DNA of 41,952 bases from contig JALFXH010000137.1 in NCBI GenBank assembly GCA_022786965.1, positions 1 through 41,952 on the forward strand, read 5' to 3'. Shown here one piece after another: positions 1 through 6,987 of this stretch. This stretch comes from Clostridiales bacterium. GTDB taxonomy: Bacteria > Bacillota > Clostridia > Oscillospirales > Oscillospiraceae. Below the pieces are notes generated by a model. That model had not been told where the DNA came from and did no database searches. It saw only the letters and a program-made list of their open reading frames with translations. Every line of letters starts with the position of its first letter. Position 1 is the stretch's first letter. A program made the position numbers and the translations under genes.

Positions 1-2
1 GG

Positions 3-209
3 GAGCGTGTGCGGTCTGGGATGGCGAACGCCGCTAGCAAGGGAGTCAAAATCGGACGGCCGCATACAACCAAGGACGATGTTCCCGCAATCTTTCTCCG
101 GCACTACCCCGCCTATAAAAGCGGTCATTTGAATATCAGCGAACTTTCCAGAGTGTGCGATTTGAGCAGAACAACGATTTACAAATACATTTCTCTTTTG
201 GAGGCATAA
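3..209 (+). CDS. Serine site-specific recombinase, C-terminal end (partial)
   Basis: The frame is open from the window edge. It reads ERVRSGMANA, then KIGRP, the linker typical of resolvase/invertase enzymes, and then a helix-turn-helix (about LSELSRVCDLSRTTIYKYI) that binds DNA at the recombination site. The catalytic N-terminal domain with its serine lies upstream of the window, so it cannot be judged whether the gene is intact. A GTG at position 9 is not the real start, because homology continues through it. The gene is followed at once by a strong terminator. It could be a plasmid- or transposon-type resolvase belonging to the integrated element. Confidence 0.75.
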   Translation, partial: ERVRSGMANAASKGVKIGRPHTTKDDVPAIFLRHYPAYKSGHLNISELSRVCDLSRTTIYKYISLLEA

Positions 210-211
210 GG

Positions 212-253
212 AAACAGGGAGCGATTCTGAACAAATCGCTCCCTGTTTTATTT
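212..253 (+). terminator. Rho-independent terminator after the recombinase
   Basis: A perfect 15-base inverted repeat (212-226 with 234-248, arm AAACAGGGAGCGATT) with a 7-base loop is followed by TTATTTTATT. It separates the plus-strand recombinase from the convergent lipoprotein gene. Confidence 0.9.
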
Positions 254-260
254 TATTATA

Positions 261-1064
261 TTAATAAGAAACAAATCCCAAATCACGAATGTTAATTCCC
301 AAATCTGTTTTTGGAAGTTGAACCATCAAAAACTCTACAACGCCAATCTGCTGATTATAAAGAAAACCTAAATTAAACTCGCCCTCTACTACCTCAACGA
401 AATCGTTCACATCACCATCTGCATAAAAATCATGGATGTTCCAAATTGCACTTCCTACATAATGCTTTTTACTGCTAGGGCCAGAATTAACATTGTTCTC
501 CATCTCATAATTATAATCAGAATTTACATTAACGCTATCAGTTTCCATATTAAACACAATTTCGGTATCCGCACTCCTTCCGACGCGGATATAGAAGAAT
601 CCATCTGTTTGTTTTTTGTTGGAAGTCATTTGGGCCTGAATTGTTAATGCTCCACGACGATTGGAGATGTTATAGGTTGCGACAATTTCCTCACTTCCCG
701 CAGGGTCAAAGGTTTCTACTTTATCAATAATAGGGCCGTTTTCCTCCACATAAGTTTGAAGCATTCCCCAAGCAGTCAGACGCAGATATTCACTAACTTC
801 CTCTGATTGCCCCGCTATCAAAAACTGCTCTCGTGCATTAACGTAATCACCGTTTTCAAACAGCATCTTCGCATAATCATAACGGCACTGGTTAAGTAAG
901 TCTCGACTATTTTCATAATCGCCCAGTACTTCAAATCTTTCCATTGCTTCAAGATAGTTACCGCTCTCATACAAAGAAACTGCTTTCTTGTAATCTGAAC
1001 TATCACATCCAGCAAGTGTTCCGATTATTGCTAAAGACAGAATTACCGCAACAATCTTCTTCAT
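261..1064 (-). CDS. Small exported lipoprotein with TPR-like N-terminal part
   Basis: The 267-residue protein starts with MKKIVAVILSLAIIGTLAGC, a lipoprotein signal peptide whose lipobox ends in Cys (LAGC), so the mature protein should be anchored to the outer face of the membrane. Residues about 25-90 form two or three short helical repeats of the kind AVSLYESGNYLEAMERFEVLGDY, which resemble TPR/Sel1-like units common in clostridial lipoproteins. The rest is polar and beta-rich, with no known motif. The start at 1064 is preferred over an ATG seven codons upstream because AGAAGG sits 7 bases before it and the signal peptide begins there. It is divergent from the XRE gene. Function unknown; it is likely element cargo. 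Confidence 0.75.
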   Translation of the reverse strand: MKKIVAVILSLAIIGTLAGCDSSDYKKAVSLYESGNYLEAMERFEVLGDYENSRDLLNQCRYDYAKMLFENGDYVNAREQFLIAGQSEEVSEYLRLTAWGMLQTYVEENGPIIDKVETFDPAGSEEIVATYNISNRRGALTIQAQMTSNKKQTDGFFYIRVGRSADTEIVFNMETDSVNVNSDYNYEMENNVNSGPSSKKHYVGSAIWNIHDFYADGDVNDFVEVVEGEFNLGFLYNQQIGVVEFLMVQLPKTDLGINIRDLGFVSY

Positions 1065-1141
1065 TTTCCATCCTTCTTTCTGCAATTATAAACTATAAGC
1101 ATAGATAATAGCCCATAGCATTTATGTAATTCTATCAAATA

Positions 1142-1179
1142 CGCCTATATAATTCAAGTATAATTTCACTATATAGGCG
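1142..1179 (+). promoter_or_regulatory. Promoter with operator-like inverted repeat, XRE gene
   Basis: A perfect 9-base inverted repeat, CGCCTATAT at 1142-1150 and ATATAGGCG at 1171-1179, encloses a consensus -10 box TATAAT at 1159-1164; no good -35 is visible. The arms are 20 bases apart and sit symmetrically around the -10. This is what one expects for an operator bound by the XRE repressor encoded just downstream (start 1188). The GGCGG of the right arm doubles as part of the ribosome binding site. Autoregulation is inferred. Confidence 0.55.
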
Positions 1180-1187
1180 GTGATTTG

Positions 1188-1520
1188 ATGGATTACTACA
1201 AGATAGGGCAGAAGATACGCAAAATCCGCAAGGCACACGGACTTTCCCAAGAGGAACTGGCAGAGAAGGTGGGCATCTCCACCACTCATATGAGCCACAT
1301 TGAAACCGGGAATACCAAATTGAGCCTGCCCGTGTTCGTAGATATCGCAAACACTTTGGAAGTGCGAACCGATGACCTGTTAGATAATCCAGCCACCGCA
1401 ACCACCAGCACCTCCCTTGATGAAATCGCCACCGTTCTGGAACGCTGCAACGCACAGGAAGCCAAGGTCATTGCCGATGTGGTAAGAGCCACCAAATTAT
1501 CAATGGATAAACATTTCTAA
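1188..1520 (+). CDS. XRE-family helix-turn-helix regulator
   Basis: This 110-residue DNA-binding protein has a HTH_3/XRE domain at about residues 5-60 (IGQKIRKIRKAHGLSQEELAEKVGIS, then HMSHIETG and the LANTLEV-like helix). The C-terminal 40 residues are a short helical tail, probably for dimer formation. The ATG at 1188 follows AGGCGGTG by 7 bases; a TTG one codon earlier is less likely. Such proteins are commonly the repressors of integrated elements. The palindrome over its own promoter supports autoregulation. Its position between a lipoprotein and a WYL gene gives no firm target. Confidence 0.85.
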   Translation: MDYYKIGQKIRKIRKAHGLSQEELAEKVGISTTHMSHIETGNTKLSLPVFVDIANTLEVRTDDLLDNPATATTSTSLDEIATVLERCNAQEAKVIADVVRATKLSMDKHF

Positions 1521-1549
1521 AGGGCGGAAAACCGCCCTTTTCTCTTTTC
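1519..1549 (+). terminator. Rho-independent terminator after XRE gene
   Basis: The stem AAAGGGCGG (1519-1527) pairs with CCGCCCTTT (1532-1540) across an AAAA loop and is followed by TCTCTTTT. It overlaps the stop codon of the XRE gene. Confidence 0.9.
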
Positions 1550-1558
1550 TGTTGGTAT

Positions 1559-1566
1559 GATACAAT
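1559..1566 (+). promoter_or_regulatory. Extended -10 promoter for the WYL gene
   Basis: GATACAAT with a preceding T gives a TGN-TACAAT extended -10 (TACAAT at 1561-1566). There is no good -35; the region upstream is the T-tract of the previous terminator. The WYL start codon lies about 30 bases downstream. Confidence 0.4.
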
Positions 1567-1594
1567 AGACAAAACCGCCACGGGAGGAACACTA

Positions 1595-2758
1595 ATGGCA
1601 GAAAAGGAAACATGGGATTTAAGCCGGGAAGAAATCGAAGAACGAGCACGGAAGCAAAACGAAGCCAAAGAACAGAAAAGTCAGACAAGAGGCGGACGTT
1701 CCTATGGACAAGGCGCAAAACTAATCCGCATCCGGGAGTACCTATCTCAGAACACCAACAAGGAACATACTAAAAATGCAACCCAGATTAAAGAATATCT
1801 TGAAGAACTGGGTATTCCTGCCTCATTGAAAACCATTTACAATGACATAGCTACACTAAAATCCTACTGTGATGTTCCTATTGAATATAGTGCCAAAAAG
1901 CGTGGCTATTACATAGCGCAACAGGAATTTGACTTGCACGAATTACGCTTACTGGTTGATTGCGTGCAAACCGCCACTTTCCTAACAGACAAAGAAGCTG
2001 ATGCAATCACACGAAAAGTAAAGAAGCTGACGAACATCCACGACAGGAAAAGCCTCAACCGTAAGGTTTATGCCCTAGACAGACCCATAAAGCCAAAAGA
2101 GAGTATTATGCGGAACGCTGATAAAATCCACGAAGCCATTGCACAAAACCGTCAAATCAGTTTCCGCTATTACGAGTATGTACCAGACCGAAACGACCCC
2201 ATTGAATATGTCTTAGATAGCAAGACAAAAGACATTCACATAGTCAGTCCTTTCGCTCTGTTCTGGTACAGAGGTGAATATTACCTCTACGGAATCACCA
2301 CCAAAATCATCGGTGTTCTAAATCCTACTGGACGTTCAAAGGGTATCCCGATTAGCAAAAGTACATTTGTGGTGTACCGTGCCAGCAGAATGCTTAATGT
2401 TCGCATTACCTCTACAGAACGCCAAGGTAACTATTTGTTCCGTGAATTAAAAATCAACAGTCAAACAGCGGGGCAGTTTCTTGCAAATTTAGGGCCCGAA
2501 TATACTGTCAGCATTTGCTTTCATAATTCCACTGCTGGTTTGGTTATGGAACGCTTTGGCAGCGGTATTGACTTCACCGAATACGATGATACACACTTCC
2601 GTATAGATGTTCGCATCCCATGTAATGCTGATTTCTATGCGTGGCTCACCACTTTAGGCAGTAATGCAAAGATTTTAGGGCCGCAAGAAGTAATAGCTGC
2701 AATGAAGGATTACATACAAGCTGTAGCCGATGTATATGAAGAAGAAGGGAAGCTGTAG
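1595..2758 (+). CDS. WYL-domain transcriptional regulator
   Basis: The 387-residue protein begins with a charged helical segment (1-40). A winged HTH of the DeoR/HTH_11 type follows at about 45-105 (IREYLSQNTN, TIYNDIATLKSY). The WYL domain is at about 185-265, with HIVSPFALFWYRGEYYLYG as its core, where WYR..YYLYG stands for the WYL signature. A C-terminal WCX-like part ends in LGSNAKILGPQEVIAAM. WYL proteins bind nucleic acid or nucleotide ligands and often control phage-defence islands and mobile elements. The start follows GGGAGGAAC. No defence gene is seen beside it in this window, but the cargo to the left is cut off. Confidence 0.85.
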   Translation: MAEKETWDLSREEIEERARKQNEAKEQKSQTRGGRSYGQGAKLIRIREYLSQNTNKEHTKNATQIKEYLEELGIPASLKTIYNDIATLKSYCDVPIEYSAKKRGYYIAQQEFDLHELRLLVDCVQTATFLTDKEADAITRKVKKLTNIHDRKSLNRKVYALDRPIKPKESIMRNADKIHEAIAQNRQISFRYYEYVPDRNDPIEYVLDSKTKDIHIVSPFALFWYRGEYYLYGITTKIIGVLNPTGRSKGIPISKSTFVVYRASRMLNVRITSTERQGNYLFRELKINSQTAGQFLANLGPEYTVSICFHNSTAGLVMERFGSGIDFTEYDDTHFRIDVRIPCNADFYAWLTTLGSNAKILGPQEVIAAMKDYIQAVADVYEEEGKL

Positions 2759-2785
2759 AATCAGCTTCCCTTCTTGTATCTTCTT
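2742..2785 (+). terminator. Hairpin terminator after WYL gene
   Basis: A perfect 14-base inverted repeat (2742-2755 with 2762-2775, arm AAGAAGGGAAGCTG) has the stop codon in its 6-base loop. The following GTATCTTCTTG is only moderately T-rich. It may serve both the WYL gene and the convergent integrase. Confidence 0.7.
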
Positions 2786-2811
2786 GTAGAAAGATGTACA
2801 TACAGGTTCTA

Positions 2812-3777
2812 TCATGTACCATACTTGTTCCTACTTGTATCTTTCACGTTGATATAGTCCCTTTTCAGACTGCGAATGATATTGATTTCGTCCATGTCCT
2901 GTTTCAAGTCACTGGTAAGGATATTCAGATAGTTCTCTGTGATTGCCAAGCTGCTATGTCCAAGGATTTTCTGCAACGTCACCACAGAGCCGCCCATCAT
3001 TACCCACTTCTTAGCGAACGTATGCCGGAAACGGTGAACACCTGTCTTTTCCAGTCCCCGTAAATGGCAGTAGTCCCAAATTGCATGATAACTGCTGCTT
3101 CTGGTTAGCTGTTCCCCATAGGTAGAGCAAAAGAGCCAGTCCCCGGCATTGCCGCCACGGTATTTGAGATATTCTTGCAGTACCTTTATGATATCTTCAT
3201 TTAGAGGGATAATCAGCGGCTTACGGTTCTTTGTGGTATTCACATAGACAATGCTGTTGTCAAAATCCACGTCCTTGATTTTAATGTTGGTGAGGCTATT
3301 CTGCCGGATTCCAGTAGACAGAAGGAAATTAACCACCACCCAGCTTCGGTATGTGGCAAAGTTGCACTTCCGCACATCCGGCTTTTTCAGCAGTTGCCGC
3401 AACTCCTTGTCCGTGTATGTTTCAATGGGGTACTTATCCGCTTTTGGTATCTTAATCTCAAAGTGCGGGAGGTATTCACACTTCATAAAAAACCGCATAA
3501 GGGTTTTCAAATCTCTTGCGTATGTTCCCATTGATACCTCATTCAGATTAGGGTCATCCCGTAACGAAACAATAAATTTCGGCATTGTCTTTTCATTCAT
3601 GGAGGATATCAGTGTATCAGCGGGAATCCGTTTGTAGATTTGCGGAATTGTTGCTTGATAGTGTGCTATGGTTCCCTCCCGGAGATTTCTGGCTTTACAG
3701 TCAAGGATATACTCTGCAAAACCTTCCTCAAACGTCTTTCCATTATCCGCACACATCCTCATTTTCTTCCTTGCCAT
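2812..3777 (-). CDS. Tyrosine recombinase (phage-type integrase)
   Basis: The 321-residue enzyme (counted from the ATG at 3777) catalyses site-specific integration and excision. An N-terminal SAM-like core-binding domain (about 15-105) is followed by the catalytic domain, with all key residues in place: Arg158 in STGIRQNSL, Lys183 in TTKNRKP, His248 and Arg251 in HRFRHTFA, His274 in LGHSS and the nucleophile Tyr283 in ENYLNI. The start is uncertain: a TTG at 3813, ATG 3777 and ATG 3762 are possible. The last has the best ribosome binding site (AAGGAAG, 3 bases away), while 3777 keeps the full domain. The gene faces away from the junction with the core chromosome and should be the integrase of this element. 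Confidence 0.92.
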   Translation of the reverse strand: MARKKMRMCADNGKTFEEGFAEYILDCKARNLREGTIAHYQATIPQIYKRIPADTLISSMNEKTMPKFIVSLRDDPNLNEVSMGTYARDLKTLMRFFMKCEYLPHFEIKIPKADKYPIETYTDKELRQLLKKPDVRKCNFATYRSWVVVNFLLSTGIRQNSLTNIKIKDVDFDNSIVYVNTTKNRKPLIIPLNEDIIKVLQEYLKYRGGNAGDWLFCSTYGEQLTRSSSYHAIWDYCHLRGLEKTGVHRFRHTFAKKWVMMGGSVVTLQKILGHSSLAITENYLNILTSDLKQDMDEINIIRSLKRDYINVKDTSRNKYGT

Positions 3778-3824
3778 AGCCTTTTTTGACCCCTTTCTAC
3801 CCCAAAATAACAAAATCCAGGAAG

Positions 3825-3856
3825 CACATCATCACGGTTTTCCCTTGAATGATGTG
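3825..3856. repeat. Inverted repeat upstream of the integrase, possible att or arm site
   Basis: CACATCAT (3825-3832) and ATGATGTG (3849-3856) form an 8-base inverted repeat. Between them lies GGTTTTCCCTT (3836-3846), which occurs again at 3916-3926 on the stop codon of the GGGtGRT gene. Inverted arms around a spacer next to an integrase suggest a recombinase binding site, but the core cannot be fixed without the left end. Confidence 0.4.
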
Positions 3857-3915
3857 ATTCCCGGATAGTTTTTTGTAAGATAACAGAAGTCTAACTTTTA
3901 GCAGTCAGAAACAGG

Positions 3916-3926
3916 GGTTTTCCCTT
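3916..3926. repeat. Second copy of the 11-base direct repeat at the element junction
   Basis: GGTTTTCCCTT is identical to 3836-3846, 80 bases away, and overlaps the stop codon of the GGGtGRT gene (3925-3927). It may be the attachment core, which would place insertion at the 3-prime end of that gene, or a leftover of an earlier insertion. It could also be chance, as 11 bases is short. Confidence 0.3.
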
Positions 3927-4926
3927 ACTTCTTCAGGCTCTCCTCAACAGCAACAGCCACGGAGACGGTCATACCGACCATGGGGTTGTTGCCAGCGCCC
4001 AGGAAGCCCATCATTTCCACGTGGGCGGGGACGGAGGAGGAACCGGCGAACTGGGCATCAGAATGCATACGGCCCATGGTGTCGGTCATGCCGTAGGAAG
4101 CGGGGCCCGCTGCCATGTTGTCGGGGTGCAGGGTACGGCCCGTGCCGCCGCCGGAGGCCACGGAGAAGTACTTCTTGCCCTGCTCGATGCACTCCTTCTT
4201 GTAGGTGCCGGCCACAGGATGCTGGAAGCGGGTGGGGTTGGTGGAGTTGCCGGTGATGGAGACGTCCACGCCTTCCTTGTGCATGATGGCAACGCCCTCG
4301 CGGACATCGTCGGCACCGTAGCAACGGACAGCGGCCCGCTCGCCGTCGGAGTACTTGTACTCCTTGACGATGGTCAGCTCGCTGGTGTAGTAGTCGAACT
4401 TGGTCTGCACATAGGTGAAGCCGTTGATCCGGGAGATGATCTGCGCGGCGTCCTTGCCCAGGCCGTTCAGGATAACCCGCAGGGGCTCCTTACGGGCCTT
4501 GTTGGCGGAGCGGGCAATGCCGATAGCGCCCTCGGCGGCAGCGAAAGACTCGTGGCCAGCCAGGAAGGCGAAGCACTTGGTCTCGTCCCGCAGCAGCATG
4601 GCGCCCAGGTTGCCGTGGCCCAGACCGACCTTGCGGTCCTCGGCGACGGAGCCGGGGATGCAGAAAGCCTGCAGGCCGATGCCGATGGCCTCGGCGGCCT
4701 CAGCGGCGGTCTTGACACCCTTCTTCAGAGCGATGGCGGCGCCCATGCAGTAGGCCCAAGCCACGTCCTCAAAGCAGATGGGCTGAATGCCCTTGACGAT
4801 CTCGTAGGGATCGAAGCCCTTAGCCTGGCAGATTTCGCGGCACTCCTCAACGGAGGCAAGGCCATACTGAGCCAGAACGCCGTTGATCTTGTCGATTTTT
4901 CTTTCGTAACCTTCAAACAAAGCCAT
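3925..4926 (-). CDS. GGGtGRT protein (conserved, function unknown)
   Basis: The 333-residue cytosolic protein carries the family signature GGGTGRT at residues 259-265, followed by LHPDNMAAGPASYGM. It also has well-ordered conserved glycine patches (GLGHGNLGAMLLRDETKCFAFLAG spans about 101-124) and Cys51, Cys60, Cys89, Cys118 and Cys202. The family is known mainly from anaerobic bacteria and archaea and has no settled function. Here, as is usual, it is the second gene after a NifU-like scaffold (15-base gap holding GGAGGA), so a role in iron-sulfur or metal cofactor handling is inferred from context. The end of the gene touches the junction of the integrated element. It is transcribed from the promoter at 5740. 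Confidence 0.9.
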   Translation of the reverse strand: MALFEGYERKIDKINGVLAQYGLASVEECREICQAKGFDPYEIVKGIQPICFEDVAWAYCMGAAIALKKGVKTAAEAAEAIGIGLQAFCIPGSVAEDRKVGLGHGNLGAMLLRDETKCFAFLAGHESFAAAEGAIGIARSANKARKEPLRVILNGLGKDAAQIISRINGFTYVQTKFDYYTSELTIVKEYKYSDGERAAVRCYGADDVREGVAIMHKEGVDVSITGNSTNPTRFQHPVAGTYKKECIEQGKKYFSVASGGGTGRTLHPDNMAAGPASYGMTDTMGRMHSDAQFAGSSSVPAHVEMMGFLGAGNNPMVGMTVSVAVAVEESLKK

Positions 4927-4941
4927 CTTAGCGTCCTCCTC

Positions 4942-5634
4942 TTATTCGTGACGGGGGTCGATGTACTTCGCGGCACCGGCGAAGCGGCCGTAGGAACCCT
5001 TGGCCTTCTCCAGAGCGGTGTTCGCGTCGTCGCCCTTCTTGATGAAGTCCATCATCTTGCCCAGATTGATGAACTCGTAACCGATGATCAGGTTGTCCTC
5101 GTCCAGAGCGCAGCGGGTGACATAGCCCTCAGCCATCTCCAGATAACGGGGGCCCTTGGCGCGGGTGGCGAACATGGTGCCAACCTGGCTGCGCAGGCCC
5201 TTGCCCAGGTCTTCCAGAGAAGCGCCCACGGCGAGGCCGCCCTCGGAGAAAGCGGACTGGCTGCGGCCGTAAACGATCTGCAGGAACAGCTCACGCATGG
5301 CGGTGTTGATGGCGTCGCACACCAGGTCGGTGTTCAGAGCCTCCAGCAGGGTCTTGCCGATGAGAATTTCGGAAGCCATAGCGGCGGAGTGGGTCATGCC
5401 GGAGCAGCCCAGGGTCTCGACCAGAGCTTCCTCGATGATGCCTTCCTTCACGTTCAGGGTCAGCTTGCAGGCGCCCTGCTGGGGAGCGCACCAGCCCACA
5501 CCATGGGTGAAACCGCTGATGTCCTTGATTTCCTTAGCCTGAACCCACTTGCCCTCTTCGGGAATGGGAGCGGGGCCGTGATAGGCGCCCTTGGCCACGG
5601 AGCACATATTCTGTACTTCTGCACTATAAATCAT
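4942..5634 (-). CDS. NifU/IscU-like iron-sulfur scaffold, partner of GGGtGRT
   Basis: This 230-residue protein has an IscU/NifU-N fold at about residues 5-125. The cysteine-bearing stretch TLGCSGMTHSAAMASEILIG (Cys77) matches the GCG..ASS region of IscU, and Cys49 and Cys56 (GWCAPQQGAC) stand where the first scaffold Cys is expected. The C-terminal 100 residues are specific to this family, so it is longer than plain IscU (about 130). ATG 5634 is chosen over 5655 because AAAGGA lies about 8 bases upstream and homology begins at MIYSAEVQ. It would hold a nascent cluster or another metal. It forms a two-gene operon with the GGGtGRT gene. Confidence 0.85.
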   Translation of the reverse strand: MIYSAEVQNMCSVAKGAYHGPAPIPEEGKWVQAKEIKDISGFTHGVGWCAPQQGACKLTLNVKEGIIEEALVETLGCSGMTHSAAMASEILIGKTLLEALNTDLVCDAINTAMRELFLQIVYGRSQSAFSEGGLAVGASLEDLGKGLRSQVGTMFATRAKGPRYLEMAEGYVTRCALDEDNLIIGYEFINLGKMMDFIKKGDDANTALEKAKGSYGRFAGAAKYIDPRHE

Positions 5635-5711
5635 GGCAATTTTCCTTTCTTTCAAAAGACGTTTTGTCGCCTTTGGATTTACATGGTGGAATACCTGAGT
5701 TTTCCGCAGAT

Positions 5712-5740
5712 ATTATACAGGATGCTGCGAGAAATGTCAA
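5712..5740 (-). promoter_or_regulatory. Sigma-A promoter for the NifU-like/GGGtGRT operon
   Basis: On the minus strand a consensus TTGACA (5740-5735), a 17-base spacer and a consensus TATAAT (5717-5712) form a perfect housekeeping promoter. The leader to the start at 5634 is about 70 bases. Confidence 0.9.
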
Positions 5741-5788
5741 TTCCCGATGTGCTAAAATCGGTACAAATATATCAGTTGCCCTCAGCGT

Positions 5789-5815
5789 GATAATGGGCGG
5801 GTTATTGCCCCGCCC
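5789..5815 (-). terminator. Hairpin terminator after rpe
   Basis: GGGCGGG (5795-5801) pairs with CCCGCCC (5809-5815) over a 7-base loop. On the minus strand the hairpin is followed by ATTATC, a weak T-tract. Confidence 0.6.
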
Positions 5816-5823
5816 GCGCGTAA

Positions 5824-6474
5824 TTATTCCTGAATAATCTTCACAAACGCTGCCCGGTCTGGGGCCTTAAAATAGGCGGAGCCTGTCACCATGACGTCCA
5901 CCCCGTTTTTCTTGCAGATTCCCTGGGTCACCGCGTCGATGCCGCCGTCCACCTCAATGAGGCACTCCGGGTTCACCTCGTCCAGAAGCTTTCGCAGCCG
6001 GCGGGTTTTGTCCATCATATCCGTCATGAAGGACTGTCCGCCGAAGCCAGGCTCCACGGTCATCACCAGGATCATGTCGCATTTGGTAAGATACGGCAGC
6101 GCCGCCTTCAACGGCGTGCCCGGCTTGATGGACAGGCCCGCCTTGCAGCCCATGGCCCGGATCATCTCCAGGCAGGTCATGGTGTTCTGGGAGGTGTCGG
6201 CCTCCAGATGAATGGTCAGCCAGTCCGCACCGGCTTTGATAAACCGCTCCGCGAAGCGGATGGGCCGCTCGATCATCAGGTGCACGTCCAGCGGCAGGCT
6301 CGTAATCCGCCGGATATCCCGAAGCACCGGCAGACCGATGGTGATATTGGGCACAAAGCTGCCGTCCATCACGTCCACATGGACCCAGTCGCCTCCGTTT
6401 TCCTCGATATTGTGAATATCCCGCTCCAGATTCACAAAATCCGCGGACAGGATGGAAGGCGCGATTTTTGCCAT
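5824..6474 (-). CDS. rpe: Ribulose-phosphate 3-epimerase
   Basis: The 216-residue TIM-barrel enzyme interconverts D-ribulose 5-phosphate and D-xylulose 5-phosphate in the pentose phosphate pathway. Hallmarks run in order: APSILSADF at the start; HVDVMDGSFVPN with the metal-binding His and the Asp; DVHLMI with the second His; VEPGFGGQSF for phosphate binding; and EVDGGID with the second catalytic Asp, then the phosphate-binding end (MVTGSAYF). Full length for the family. ATG 6474 is preferred to an upstream ATG at 6543 because AAAGGGGA precedes it and homology starts at MAKIAPS. It stands alone between its terminator and the divergent DUF1540 gene. Confidence 0.97.
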   Translation of the reverse strand: MAKIAPSILSADFVNLERDIHNIEENGGDWVHVDVMDGSFVPNITIGLPVLRDIRRITSLPLDVHLMIERPIRFAERFIKAGADWLTIHLEADTSQNTMTCLEMIRAMGCKAGLSIKPGTPLKAALPYLTKCDMILVMTVEPGFGGQSFMTDMMDKTRRLRKLLDEVNPECLIEVDGGIDAVTQGICKKNGVDVMVTGSAYFKAPDRAAFVKIIQE

Positions 6475-6640
6475 AAACAGTTCCCCTTTTCGCTTGGCAG
6501 TCAACGGTTGGCAATCGTCATCCGTTCGTTGTAAAAATATCACATTTCCTCAAAGAAAGCAAGATTGGAAACCTTTTCCTGAATACGTTTTTTCGCTACA
6601 GCCATACTAAATCCGAATCCAATCAAAAGGAGGAAAAGCA

Positions 6641-6805
6641 ATGGATTGTCACGCCAACAAGAGCATTGAATGCACCGTTCGTCAGTGCGCCCATCACTGT
6701 GAAAACGAGAACTACTGCTCTCTGGACCGGATTCTGGTGGGCACACACGAGGTCAACCCCACCATGGATCAGTGTACCGACTGCAAGTCCTTCCGCAAGC
6801 GCTGA
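6641..6805 (+). CDS. DUF1540 small cysteine-rich protein
   Basis: A 54-residue protein starts at ATG 6641, 7 bases after a near-perfect AAAGGAGG. It has seven cysteines in the DUF1540 layout: Cys3, then CTVRQCAHHC (11, 16, 20), Cys26, and finally CTDC (45, 48). The residues HCENENYCSLDRILVG and the C-terminal CTDCKSF are typical of the family. Such proteins are thought to bind a metal, probably zinc, and are common in spore-forming clostridia, but no function is established. It is monocistronic, between the divergent rpe and a strong terminator. Confidence 0.85.
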   Translation: MDCHANKSIECTVRQCAHHCENENYCSLDRILVGTHEVNPTMDQCTDCKSFRKR

Positions 6806-6816
6806 TTCCCCTTCAC

Positions 6817-6850
6817 GAGGCTCCCGGAATGGTGGGAGCCTCCTTTTCTG
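6817..6850 (+). terminator. Rho-independent terminator after DUF1540 gene
   Basis: GAGGCTCCC (6817-6825) pairs with GGGAGCCTC (6834-6842), followed by CTTTTCTG. The stem is perfect over 9 bases. Confidence 0.9.
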
Positions 6851-6859
6851 TTGCGCTGC

Positions 6860-6888
6860 TTGACATGAGGCGAAAAAGCCGATATGAT
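6860..6888 (+). promoter_or_regulatory. Sigma-A promoter for the HtrA-like protease
   Basis: TTGACA at 6860-6865, a 17-base spacer and TATGAT at 6883-6888. The leader to the start codon at 6988 is about 95 bases. Confidence 0.85.
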
Positions 6889-6987
6889 GAACCTGGCAAT
6901 TTATAGTTTATTTCTTTTGCATACACAAATTCTTCATAAGTGGGCAGTATGCTTTATGCTAAGAAAACAGATGAGGAGGCATCCATT

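Larger units (their letters stand above)
1..3930. mobile_element. Right end of an integrated genomic element
   Basis: This stretch is more A/T-rich than the rest of the window and holds typical accessory cargo: a serine recombinase tail, a small lipoprotein, an XRE repressor, a WYL regulator and a tyrosine integrase. The integrase is the last element gene and lies next to the first core gene (a GGGtGRT protein), which is the usual place for an integrase beside its attachment site. The left end is outside the window, so size and class (IME, ICE, prophage remnant) cannot be told. No conjugation or phage structural gene is visible. The right boundary is inferred to fall between about 3778 and 3930. 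Confidence 0.65.

Noticed and set aside
432..647. Plus-strand frame inside the lipoprotein gene
   Set aside because: It is antisense to a protein with a clear lipoprotein signal and has no ribosome binding site.
4021..5790. Long plus-strand frame of 589 codons opposite the GGGtGRT and NifU-like genes
   Set aside because: It is an antisense shadow of GC-rich coding sequence, Gly/Ala/Val/His-rich, with no family marks. The minus-strand genes are clear.
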